A DNA stretch of 64,000 nt from Theristus sp. LFF4_11 (taxonomy: Eukaryota; Nematoda; Chromadorea; Monhysterida; Xyalidae). Location: positions 1-64,000 of the forward strand of contig JASANC010003345.1 in assembly GCA_030248135.1 (NCBI GenBank), in the 5' to 3' direction. Under the pieces are notes generated by a model. It did not search any database. It saw only the letters and a program-made list of their open reading frames with translations, and was not told the DNA's origin. Of this stretch, positions 38,449 to 56,743 are shown piece after piece. Each line of letters starts with the position of its first letter. Position 1 is the stretch's first letter. A program made the translations under genes and the position numbers.

Positions 38449-39469
38449 AGTTTTGAAAACCTTCAATCACATGAAAAACTGGTTTCATTGGATTTTTGGC
38501 ATTGTTATAATTTTGCACAGTTTATTCAACTTTTGCGTTGCTTCCGTCTCAATTTTAACGCGTATATCTGAAAAACAACAATAACAACAATTTGTGCACT
38601 TAGTTTATCTGCAATATTTATCGTGTCACCTAGATAGATACATACACCCGGTTTGTTACGGAAATCAAACGCTATCAAAACATGACAATCATAATTTATA
38701 TTTGCGCCTTCGGGCTAACAGATTAATGACAATGTATGATGAGTGGAGTGCAAAAAAAAACAGACACACCGGCCAAACTTTTCACACGGACGCACACGAT
38801 TTAGGTTACCTGGCAGCCGACAGTCGAAAAAAAATAGTATGTATGACCGGCGGGTGTCGATTCGATTGAGCCAAAGGTGTCGTCCAAAAGAATCAGTTGC
38901 TGTTGTAACAACTATACGTGAATAATTTCACTAGGATCTCAGTTGATCGGCGTTATAAAACGATGAACGCCATAAATCGCACGTATTAAGCGAACACACG
39001 TGCACGCACGAAACACAACCACTTATGACACTGTAGCGTTCCAATGATATGGACCATGTTGTTGTTGTGCACTGCATAATATGGTGACCTGTATTGAAAT
39101 TAAAAACCATTTTAAAAACACACAAGAAAGTGTAAGAACACATGTCGATAACTGTTGACAGCATCGCCCGTCTCGTGGTCCTCCTTTTGTTTGCACATTC
39201 AATCAATCACCGTGACAGCCGATATTAGTATTTGATCTTATTTGCGCAGTTTTTCAATTGCGTTCCACTGTTCAAACGCGCGAATTCAATAGTTTCATTT
39301 GATTCACCTAATTATGGTCGATTTGTTGTAACAGTGCAATCACACCTTGATGATATATTCATCCGACACTTGCACATCATTATTATGGGTCAGCAGACGT
39401 GCATGACAATCATCACCACTGTTCATAATTGACCAGCGCACTTTCAATCATTGCTTTCGCGGGTGCCAC
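38449..39469. other. Intergenic, xylose isomerase to ZP gene
   Basis: About 1 kb without a recognisable gene, repeat or RNA. Open frames here are short and low in complexity. Confidence 0.5.
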
Positions 39470-41559
39470 AATGATTGCGCGAGCAAGTGCCACAGCAGTG
39501 CGTCAGTTGTTGCTGCTGGTGTGCTCAGGCATGCAGCCACTGTTGGCAGTGCCCATTGACAACGGCGTCGAAGGGCACCCGGAGTTGGACTGTGGACCGC
39601 GCAGCATCACGGCCAGCTTTAATACCAGGTGTGTTCTGTCTCCACTGAGCAAGGAGGCGTCTAGATTGACCATGACTACACGTGTTATTGACGCGTTTGG
39701 TCACTAAGTTGGTCGCTGAAATCAAGACAGTGAAGCTGACTTAAGTAGCCAAATTGCTACTGTACCGTACCGTAAAATTGTACCATTGAATAGGAACCGA
39801 TTTGAGGGTCACGTTTACGTGAAGGGCAGCTATGCGCATCCAGAGTGCCGTACGGATGGCGACGGAGAGCTCGCGGCTGCTTCGATTGAGCTGAGCTTCA
39901 CTGACTGCTCAGTGGCAAGACGACGCAGTGTGTAAGCAAGAATGCGTGAAACTGCACATACGTATTAATTTGAATCTGATACCATATTAACTAACTGAAC
40001 TGAGTTGATTTCAACTTCACATAACCAATATATGGGTACCCTTTACATCTTTTTTATCCTTTCCTGCCTTTTTTTTAAATTTTAGATGTTCTTTTTTCTA
40101 GTAATCCACAAGGAATATTCGTATCGGTGACCATCATCATTTCATTTCACCCGGATGGCCTACTGACCAAGATCGACCGTGCCTACACAGTGCAGTGCTT
40201 CTATATGGAAGCTAAGAAAACGGTGGAACAAGACATCGAAGTCAGGTAAGCATGTTTGCAGGTATTTTCTATTTTCACATAACGTTCAACTGGAAATTGC
40301 TTACTTCAGCATGATCACAACGGATTTGCACACACAAGTGGTGCCGATGCCGATCTGTCGTTATGACATCCTGAATGGGCCGTCAGGCGAACAACTGCGA
40401 TTCGTGGTCATTGGACAGCCGGTACAGACAGGCGACAAGAAACAAGAGCTCGGTTTTGATAGCAAACAAATCCAACTTGAATGGAGAATCCTATCATTTA
40501 GTGACTGACTTGACTACCCAAGCTAAAATTTGAAATGCGGAACTGCAAACTGGGAATTTTATCTCAACGAACAAACCAACAGTGTTACAGCTTGATGAAC
40601 GTGCTTTGTCAGGTGTACCACAAGTGGACGTGCGACTCAGACACGCAGGACACGTTCTGCATGCGTGTGCACCATTGCTTTGTGGACGACGGCGACGGCG
40701 ACCGACTCGATTTGATCGATCCAAACGGATGCGCCTTGGATCCGTACCTGCTGAACCACATCGACTACGTGGCCGATCTGATGGCCGGTCAAGAGTCGCA
40801 CGTCTTCAAATACGCCGATCGCGCTGCGATATTTTTTCAGTGTCAAATCAGCATACTCGTCAAGTGAGTTCGTTCAATTCGAAATTTTATGAAAGCCATC
40901 CGCTCTTCTGACATAGCTATCTGGAAGTCAGAAAATCTTGTCATTGAAGCAAAAATACCAATGCGCAGAAAATCTTGTCATTGAAGCAAAAATACCAATG
41001 CGTAGAGTCAAAAATGTTGAAAACAACTTTTTGGCAGTGCACCTAGCTTGCTGGTTTGAAAATAGCCCACTTGCCTGACACCAGGTACGGACGAAATCAG
41101 AACAGCACAATTGGGAAACGCACACTTTTTGCACATGCCAGAGAGCCGGGCGAGTCGTGCGCGAAGCCGACGTGCTCGCCACTGCTGGACGAGCGCGGTC
41201 GTCGCATACAACGATCCGTCAACTACGCCCTGGACACGCCCAACTCAAACGCACAAGCAACCGTGGATGTGCGTGCTGAACTGACCGCACGCAGCCTGGA
41301 CGTGCAACGACAGCATTCTGCGTTCGACCAGTCGACTCGCTCCGAATGGCTGATTGGCCACGAGTCTCGATCGGATGACGAGCGAATGTGCGTGTCCACG
41401 TTCACGTTTGCCTTTCTGCTGTGCGCGCTCGTGCTGTCTGTGCTGACGGTCTCCGTGATCGCGCTTGGTGCCAGTCCGGCGACACAAAAACACGAGCAAA
41501 CACGCCACGTACACACGAACAACCATTACGGCTGGTGGTGGTCGTACAACAACCGATAA
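39470..41559 (+). CDS. Cuticlin-type zona pellucida (ZP) domain membrane protein
   Basis: ZP proteins of this type polymerise in cuticle and apical matrix. Exons 39470-39628, 39796-39931, 40102-40245, 40310-40421, 40613-40863 and 41142-41559 join in phase. A signal peptide (RQLLLLVCSGMQPLLA) precedes the ZP domain, which opens at LDCGPRSITASF. Typical landmarks follow: the VQCFYME block, MPICRYDI, GQPVYHKWTCDSD, CFVDDGDGDRLDLIDPNGC, CQISILVKEPGESCAKPTC. RGRR, just after the ZP domain, fits a furin-type RxRR cleavage site. A membrane helix (FAFLLCALVLSVLTVSVIAL) and a short His/Trp-rich tail (NHYGWWWSYNNR) end the protein. The order signal, ZP, furin site, membrane segment is standard for nematode cuticlins. 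The paralogue group is not resolved. The last intron holds a 37-bp tandem duplication. Confidence 0.9.
40929..41002 (+). repeat. 37-bp tandem duplication in the last ZP intron
   Basis: Two copies (40929-40965 and 40966-41002), identical over the full unit, start CAGAAAATCTTGTCATTGAA. They are wholly intronic. A recent slippage duplication is likely. Confidence 0.9.
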
Positions 41560-41754
41560 ACCGGTTGCTGCAGTCGAATATGCCTTGCCCTCTAGCATAT
41601 CAATACCCTGTAGCACGCTGATAGGAAGGATGCACTATGCGCATACGACCAATCATCGTGCTCAATTTAAAAATGTTCGACTGCACGACCGGTTTGTTCG
41701 TCTATTCACGACACACAGCATCGGCGACATTGTGATTCTTTGACTTTTTCATAT

Positions 41755-41760
41755 TTTATT
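41755..41760 (-). terminator. Candidate polyadenylation signal of CTNNBL1
   Basis: TTTATT on the + strand reads AATAAA on the - strand, about 120 bp past the CTNNBL1 stop. The (+) ZP gene and the (-) CTNNBL1 gene converge across only 320 bp (41560-41878), which holds nothing else I can identify. Confidence 0.5.
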
Positions 41761-41878
41761 TATAACCAGTTTTAAATTATAAAAAAACGAGGATGTGTGA
41801 ACAAAAGGCCAAGCGAACATCACAAAATATAACCAAAGAAACGTAAAACGGAATGACGAATCCGGCTTTATCATCGTG

Positions 41879-44800
41879 TCAAAGAGCGTCAATCAATGCA
41901 GTGACCCGTTTTCGCTCCGCTTGCGCATCGTCGCCCAGATTCTGCACGTACTCACTGAGCACATCACGGAGCTGCTGCATGGCGCCTCCTTTCATCTGCA
42001 GCAGTTTGCGCGTGTGCGCGACGACTGCAGTGGCGTGCACGCAGTTGACACAGGCGTCAGCGAGTATCAAGTCGACCAACTGCAACGTGAACAAGCCTGC
42101 GTCCAGCCGCTGCACGTAGCGCTCGTCCTCGCTGAGCTGCTCGTCCGGCGGTGCGCGCGGCACGAATCGCAGCAGACGACCGTGGTAGCGCATGTGCAGC
42201 TCCACTAGACGGTCGATCTTGGCGTACTCCTACGAAGGCGGCACAAAACAATCGAGTTCTGTTGGGGGAGGGCAGGCTTCTCTGCTTTCGTGGTGGCCGC
42301 AGACAACGCATGGTGTCACCAGTGTGGCGCCCATCACAAGTCACAAAACAACGCTGATTGGAGAGAGCTTGCCCTTGCGTTCACAGGCGGCTTCGTGCGC
42401 ACGTTGCAGCAGCGGACTGACCTGCTCGGTGAACTTGCTGAGTATGCGCTGTCGGCTGTGTTGCGAGCAGTTGCGCAGCAGCGACGCCACCACCGAGCAC
42501 ACGTGCTCCTCGTGCTCCTTCGCCGTGTGGCCACCTTTGCGTTTCGCACGCGCCGGCGTCCGCATGAACAACGGAAACAACGTACGCAGACCGAGGATCT
42601 CGACGAGCTTCTCGCAGTTGTGCTTGCCCTCGACGCCCGACGTCGCGTAGGAAAGAACCTGCCGTGTTCATTTGCAGTTGGATTCGGATGTAACACAGTG
42701 CTGTTGCACAGTCACAAACAAACACACAGGCACACAGGCGACAGCACAGCACAGCAGCGCGCGTGTGTGCACGGTCGACAGACTGCGACTGCAGTAACAG
42801 TGATCCGCATGGTGTAACGGATGAGAGCAGGCAGGTGTTTGATTCGCGAAAGGCAGCAAGCATTGCGTTTGGGTGAACGCACTTTCAGAGCACTGTTGCG
42901 CGAGTCCTTGCGTTCGCGGAGCATCAGATTCATCAGCTGCAGTCCCTCGCCGTCCAGGAATCGCTGTCGATTCGGCGTGTGCATCAGCGACGCACAGACG
43001 CAGTCGAACAGATTCTCCATGAACTCGCGTTCGTCTGCAGACTCGGGGTCACGGCGTTTGAACGTGGCCAACGACTCAAAATAGAATCAACGATAAAAAT
43101 GACACAACGAAACTGCCTGAGTCGTTCACTGATGCTTCAATCGGTGTACATTTGCAAAAAAATAGGTCGGTGAATAAGGCTGATTGTGCACTTGTAAAAC
43201 GATGCCAGCGAATGAGGCATCATGCTGTGCCTGACCCAGCCGAGCCGACCTGCAAGAGCACGTCAATGCCGTCCTTGGTGCCGAGTACGCGTTTCGCTTC
43301 GTCCGACTGCTGCAGGAGCACACCGAGCAGCTCACTGGCGTACAGCCTGTTCGCGTCGAACGCACCCTTCTGGCGGACACGTCGCAGCAGCCACAGCAGC
43401 AGTCCGTACTCGTGCGCCTTGTCTGCCAGCTCCGGACGCAGCTCCAGCAAGTTCTCAATCACTGAGAGAGCGTTGTGCACACCTGCAACATTGCGATTGC
43501 TTCGTTTGGTCGCTTTTGCATAATAAAAACTCACAAAGACGCCCGTGGTGAGCGTATTGATCTGCGGTACGTCAGGCTGTCTCCAATCACCCCGACATGA
43601 GACGCAGTTCGGTACCAAATCACACAGCTGAACCATTTGCCATTTGCAATTCGAGTTGCCATCGTGAACGAAACGCAACAACAGCGGCCACGAGTGATCC
43701 AGCCACGAACCATCAGCCTCGTCCTTGTTCTGTTCGTTCAGTCGCTCAACACAAGTGACCAACAGCGGCACAGCGCGCCCATCCACCAACGCGTCAACCA
43801 GCACCGACGCACCCTGTTCGCTTTCTTCGACCGTGTCCACGTCCGTTAGTTCCTGCGAAAGCACAGTCAAAGTCAAACAATCATTGTGTTCTAAAAAGTC
43901 ATCGAAAAGGAACTAAAGTTCAAAAAGTTGAACAGCGTTGTGTGATTCATCAGTGGAATCGAATCGCGGCGCCCGTGTGCTTGCCTGCAAGAGATCAACG
44001 ACAGCAACGGCAATGTCCGTGTTGTCGTGCGCCAGCATCTGCAGCAGATTCTGCAGCGCGTTGCCCTCCGTCAACAACGGGTACAAATCAGGCATGGTCG
44101 CCAACGCGTGCAGCTCCTGGATGCACACGTGCAACTCGACCTCCGACTCCATGAACCTGACAAACGTGCATTTTCAGTGATTGTTTTATGAAAACTCGAA
44201 AAAGGTTACTAACTGTCCATACGTTCCGCAAACTCAATAAAACTCTAGTAGCTGCTTCAAAATCGAAACTTTTAAATTGAAAACAAAAACCAACGCCAGC
44301 GCACACGGACTTTGTCGGCTCGTCGGCGAACTTGATGCGCATCTCGGTGTTGCGCAGCACGCGTTTCTCCAAGTTTGCGACCAAGCGTTTCACGGCGTTC
44401 TCGTCGAGCGGCTCAGCGGCCTCGTCAGCCTCGACCGCCTTCAGCAACTCCTCGGGGTCGATGCTGGCCGGCGCCACGTCAGCCACTTTCGCAATGTGGC
44501 CGTTCTCGGCTGGAGCAGACGGGCGCGCACGCTTGTCGGGCGGCTGAACACGTGCAAACTGACAGAAACACGTGCAAACTGGCAGAAACACGCGCAAATT
44601 GGCAGAAACACGTGCAATGTGGCAGAAACACGTGCAAACTGGCAGAAACACGTGCAATGTGGCAGAAACACGTGCAATGTGGCAGAAACACGTGCAAACT
44701 GGCAGAAACACGTGCAAACTGGCAGAAACACGTGCGAACTGGCAGAAACACGTGCAAACTGGCAGAAACACGTGCAAACTGACAGAAACACGTGCAACCT

Positions 44801-45452
44801 GGCAGAAACACGTGCAAACTGACAGAAACACGTGCAATCTGGCAGAAACACGTGCAAACTGACAGAAACACGTGCAAACTGGCAGAAACACGTGCAAACT
44901 GACAGAAACACGTGCAAACTGGCAGAAACACGTGCAAACTGGCAGAAACACGTGCAAACTGGCAGAAACACGTGCAAACTGGCAGAAACACGTGCAATCT
45001 GGCAGAAACACGTGCAAACTGGCAGAAACACGTGCAAACTGGCAGAAACACGTGCAAACTGGCAGAAACACGTGCAATCTGGCAGAAACACGTGCAAACT
45101 GGCAGAAACACGTGCAATCTGGCAGAAACACGTGCAAACTGGCAGAAACACGGCATTCTCTGCTGTTTTCTTTAAGCCTGACTGTCACAGCAAAACGAGT
45201 CCGCGAAAGGAGAAAATGTCGGCAAAAATGGAGTTTTGATTCACACAAAAACCAGATTCCGACTCATTTCTCTTTCAAACCAGTTTCGAGTGCTTGCAAA
45301 ATCTGACAACCTTGACGAAACATACTGTGGTTACAGGGCACCACAGACGACCTGCATTTGATCTGCATAAACAGGTCTAATTGCCACTTACGATACAGCA
45401 GTGAGCATACCTCATATGAAAGGATTTCGTCAATTCCAATATTCGACGCCAT
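41879..45452 (-). CDS. CTNNBL1: Beta-catenin-like protein 1 (CTNNBL1), spliceosome-associated
   Basis: CTNNBL1 is an armadillo-repeat nuclear protein of the Prp19/CDC5L spliceosomal complex. Exons (high to low): 45452-45411 (MASNIGIDEILSYE), 44543-44311, 44156-43985, 43852-43711, 43482-43250, 43074-42883, 42658-42421 and about 42229-41879. Blocks matching the family include MRIKFADEPTK, ATMPDLYPLL, AHDNTDIAVAVVDLLQ, EGASVLVDALVDG, PFDANRLY-like FDANRLYASELLGVLL, FMENLFDCVCASLM, GEGLQLMNLMLRE, GLRTLFPLFM, KEHEEHVCSVVASLLRN and RRLDAGLF-like QRLDAGLFTLQ. The total is about 470 residues, shorter than human because the acidic N-terminal region is small. The intron after LLQ starts with GC rather than GT. 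Intron 1 contains the 20-bp CACGTG array, and its acceptor TTCAG abuts the array. The NLS-like DKRARP in exon 2 fits a nuclear role. Confidence 0.93.
44546..45151. repeat. 20-bp tandem array, 30 units centred on CACGTG, in CTNNBL1 intron 1
   Basis: The unit is ACACGTGCAAACTGGCAGAA. By direct count there are 30 units in perfect 20-bp register plus a truncated one at the right end. Twenty-nine keep CACGTG; the unit at about 44589 has CACGCG. Variation is mostly at two places: AAACT versus AATGT/AATCT/AACCT, and GGCAG versus GACAG. No spacers separate units. The unit has no stop in any frame, so artefactual open frames of over 200 codons run through it on both strands. CACGTG is the palindromic E-box/G-box core bound by bHLH factors such as Myc/Max and Mondo/MLX; binding here is inference. 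Confidence 0.97.
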
Positions 45453-47313
45453 GATTTCACTGCCGACCTCACCTTAAACTCAACAGTTTTTTGAAATCGG
45501 TTTGATTTTTTTCTGATTCTAAAGCTTTTTTTGTTGAAATAGCCAGCTGACGCGAGCAGCGCGTTTGCGAGACGCACATGATTTTTTTTCTTCAAAATGA
45601 TCGAACCAATAACGAACAACCACTTTTTCAAATTTATTCAGAAAAATACACCACAAAAGAAGACACAAACACCAAAGATTGCCAAAAGCCAAAAACAGGG
45701 CAAAAGACCAATCAAGATCAGTGAGAAGAGTGAAGAGGTAACAAGTTCGTTTTGCAAACTGATAGCAGAACAACAAAGAATGAACTTAGCTTTTCCAGAA
45801 ATTCAGACTTTAACAGAAGCCGATTTTCAAAATAGGTTCCATTAAAAAATAGTTGAAATCTTGCACAAATAAAAGCGAGAAAAACCTAAAACATGTGGAT
45901 GTGGTTACAAATAGAAATATAAACTATCAGGTAAAGTTTACATTTTGTAAAAAAATTGAAAAATGAGTTTGTGCTGATTATAAGGTGCGTTTGCAGACAA
46001 ACTTTCAATACAAACAAATGTGGTACACACTGATTGGCAGCAAATGGGCTGTTGATCAAAAAACCGTCTAAAACAATGTAATTTTAATATCACAATAAAA
46101 ACGCTGATCTGGCAAATACTGAACTGAATAATGAATCGAATAAAAATAAATCACAAAATCACTAAGAACTAACTAAGCCTACCCACACCCACGCAATCTA
46201 CCAAACCTTAAAACCCAAATCGTTGCCAATGTAAAAACATTCTTCTCGGTGGTGCAAATGGAATGAATGATGTGCACGAGAACAAATACAATACAAAACA
46301 TACAGCAAATGCCACAAAGCTACTGACACCACAACAACCGACTGTTTACCAGAAAACAAAATCGCAACGCAACAGCAAACAAGTTGGCTTCAATTTTTTA
46401 AAAATTTTGTTTGGTGAACTCGCAAAAAGACACGTACATCATCAGTAAATTACCATCAGTTGAATAAAAATTAAATGACGAACTCTTTATGATGAAATAC
46501 TAAAAAACAAAAAAAGCAATTGAAGAATAACCCAACCACCACCAGACAACAAGAAAATCATGGAATGACAGAAAACCCAAATCAGATGAAAATGCGAAAG
46601 CCAGTGACCAAAATCAACAGTGGAAACGATTGCACTCCTGTTAAAATTGTTAAACATACAATGGTCCATGCACAAGAAAAACAACGGGAGAGCTAACGTA
46701 AAATCAAAAAACCAATAAAGTACCACATCATTCCACCAATGACTCCCGGAAAACAAACTAAAACGACAGAGAAGAAGCGGAATCCGACACAAGAAGTAAC
46801 AATCAATGATGAAGTTATAGATCGACGGTAAAAAGCGGGGTATTTGTTTACGCATCATAAAAAAACATTTTTTGTGACAGCAAGTTTTTGCCATGACAAA
46901 CGACGCCGAAGTTCGGATTGAAAGCTGCCACACCAGCACAACAAAAAAACAAGAGAACGAACCAAACGTTGTTCGAACTTGGCTTATTCAGTTCATCAAG
47001 TCAGCGAATATCAGCAGTTCAGGCAAGCAGGAGTTTCTCAAAACAGAAAGTTGAATCGTGTGTGTGCAACAATTATCAATTTTTTAGGTTCTGCGACTCA
47101 ATACGTTTGCAGACGTCGAAAAAACCAGTTGAATCTTTATGTGGCAATTCAAAATAGCCTACGTGACCCGGTCCTATTTAGCGGGCTCGGCTCACTCTAC
47201 CAATGTTGAATTGCCGCGCCACGCATGAAACTGTTTATCTGTCCAAGCGCATTGAGTCTCCGGACCAAAGTGAAAGATAATCAATAAAGTTGTAATGCGC
47301 GATTGATTGGCAT
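45453..47313. other. Upstream region of CTNNBL1 / downstream of the FERM gene
   Basis: This 1.86 kb is A-rich on the + strand, with no recognisable gene on either strand. The open frames at 45.6-45.85 and 46.5-46.9 kb are low-complexity (Lys/Gln/Thr or Phe-rich) and show no domain. It holds the CTNNBL1 promoter and one MITE copy. Confidence 0.5.
47086..47266 (+). mobile_element. MITE copy (GGTTCTGCGACT family)
   Basis: The left terminus is GGTTCTGCGACTCAATACGT; the right side GCGCATTGAGTCTCCGGACC is a diverged inverted copy of it. Internal blocks match the copies at 33.2 and 62.4 kb (AATCTTTATGTGGC, then CATGAAACTGTTTATCTG). It lies 48 bp beyond the 3' end of the FERM gene. Confidence 0.75.
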
Positions 47314-54573
<7,260 letters not shown>

Positions 54574-56743
54574 CTGAAACGTATTATCGCAAATTTTTAT
54601 CAAGCAAAGGGAGCGAGGAAAAGTGAAAACTAAAGCCATATGAAAACCAAACCACGTTGATAAATGAATTTTTCAATTAAAAACGAATTCTTGCTATCAA
54701 AATTGCTCTTTCATCGTTTCGTCTGAAAATGCGTTTAACACACTTTCCACAGAAACTGACTTCATGAATTATTGCCTAGATTTTCGTGTGGACTTTGTTT
54801 TTGGCAGCACTGTTTGAAAATTTCTACTTTCCAAAGATCGACGAGCAAAAGCAATGTCCCCCACTCAGTAGTAGTACCGAAGACGTGGGGGCGGGGGGGG
54901 GGGCGGGGGTAGTGCACCCCCAGAGAGCATCCGAGACCTCCGCGTGGGGGGGTGGGGGGTCACGGGTTTGGAAAAGGGGTAATTGAGGTCACCAAAACAA
55001 AATCTCCAAAATTCCGCCGTACGGGAGTCATTCCGCAGGCGCTTGCATATCATATGTGGTTCATCGAACTCCCTGATTAATTTAGCACAACTTTGATTTT
55101 TGAAATTGAAAATTTTTTTTTTAATTACCTTTTTTCCAAACCGTTACCAACTTACCATGCCTCTTATTCCGTAAAACTACATAGCTAAACCGGAGCAGAA
55201 CCCGATCCGATCTCTGATCCCGATGTTTCATGGGACATAATTCCACAGACAACAAAATACATCCTGCAAATAAAGAAATCCTACGCTTGGAGACTGAATA
55301 AGCGTCCTAAAACGTTCTGTTTCTGAGTACTGCTGTTGAATAAATTCACTGAAGTTGTCGCTAGCTGGTAGATGTTGAAGTTGGCGACCTTGCCATGGTC
55401 ACCACGGGCGAATGCTGAGCGACTTACGGTCAGTAAAATCAATGCGCTGAAAATTGAACGTGGAGAGCTGTTCTGAGCAAACGTGGATGAAAATATTCAA
55501 ATATTTAAAAAAAACAAGTTTCCGTAATCTCTTCGCGGTTCTTTGTGAGCATGAAACAACGCGGAAAAACAAATGATGCAAAAATTGCATGAAAGAAGTT
55601 CAAATGATCAATTGCAGTTGAGGCTGCTCACACGGCGCGATACAGGGAATCAGTCGAAATCAATTAAAATACGAAGCAATTGAAAAAAGAAACAAGTCGG
55701 GTGTGAAACTATTTCTCAATTAAACGATTGTCAGCAGGTCGGCGCAGTGTGTACGCGTGTCCGTTTATTAAAAGTTGAAATCGACGACGAGAGAGAATGT
55801 CCGCATGTGAGTAACAGAACCGTAATTTTCTTGATGTTTTTCCTCAATCCCAGTGCGACACTCCACTCGCACAGGTCGTGGTCAATCAATCAAGCAGCTG
55901 CTTCACTTTCCCAGCTGTTGAATGACGTCGTACCGCGAACGGCAGAGAGCTTTCGTTAACTGTGCACCGCCGAAAAGGGCATCGGCAAATCGGGTAAACC
56001 GCTGCACTACAAAGGCTGCATGTTCCACCCCCCCTTCGAAAATTTGTTTGGGCCCACGGTACTGCTCTGAAAACCTCAATTTTGGCACAAATTTTCAAAA
56101 GTTCAACAAAAAATTTTCTTTGATATTACCTCGTAAAACCTTTAGCAGTCGATTTTGGACCGTTTTACCGACTGATTTCAGGCTTCAACAACATCTGCGA
56201 TGAAGTTTTTGAGCGTCCCAAAGGTTGGCTTACCATTTCCGATGCAGATAAGGTGACGATTCGCCTCGCAATCTAAATTTGAGCGTCCGAGCTGCTCCGT
56301 TTGCAAGCGTTACGTTGTCTGGTTGCTGTTTCGTGTCCTGCCGTCGCTCGCGACACATCAGAATCAGTACCGAAGGCGAAAGCAAATTTTCGAGGGGGGG
56401 GGGTGTCGTCACGTGGGGGGGGGGGCGGGGGTGCCGAAAATTTTTAAGGGGGGGGGGTGTCAGTCATGGTCAGTACCGTGGGCGAGGGGGGGTGCATAGT
56501 TGTTCTAGGGGGGGGCCTGGGGGGGGCCGCCCCCCCCCAAAAATTTTCGAATCTATTTCTATCAAACAGGTTTTTTCGGCTCAGCTATTATCTATCTAAA
56601 AAATTTTCTCAGCCAGCTATCTATCTGAAATTTTTTGTCTTCTGTCTGAGACATAAAATGAGTCAATTTTGACCAAAATTGTCCATTTTTGCTCGAAGGA
56701 AATTCTTGAAATTTTCGCTAATTTCAAGTAAAATACGCAGAGC
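54574..56743. other. Divergent upstream region of FERM and WDR76 genes, with G-run clusters
   Basis: The FERM gene (-) and WDR76 gene (+) point away from each other across 2.2 kb. I see no coding exon, although the FERM 5' exon may be here. Clusters of 7 to 11 G occur at 54887-54958 and 56393-56540. AGTACCG(A/T) followed by a G-rich stretch recurs at about 54873, 56363 and 56472 and, inverted, near 56055. A candidate trans-splice acceptor (AATACGCAG, ending 56740) lies 3 bases before the WDR76 ATG. Confidence 0.6.

Noticed and set aside
44546..45151. CRISPR-like array
   Set aside because: Units are head-to-tail with no spacers, in a nematode intron.
44088..45306. Long open frames (up to 386 codons on -, 144 on +) through the 20-bp array, encoding Cys/Phe-rich or Asn/Trp-rich repeat proteins
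   Set aside because: The 20-bp unit lacks stops in all frames, so every frame stays open by construction. The array is inside CTNNBL1 intron 1 and the frames start or end in intron or exon shadow.
45453..47313. Operon linking the FERM gene and CTNNBL1 (both on -)
   Set aside because: They are about 1.9 kb apart with no sign of a polycistronic arrangement, well beyond typical nematode operon spacing.
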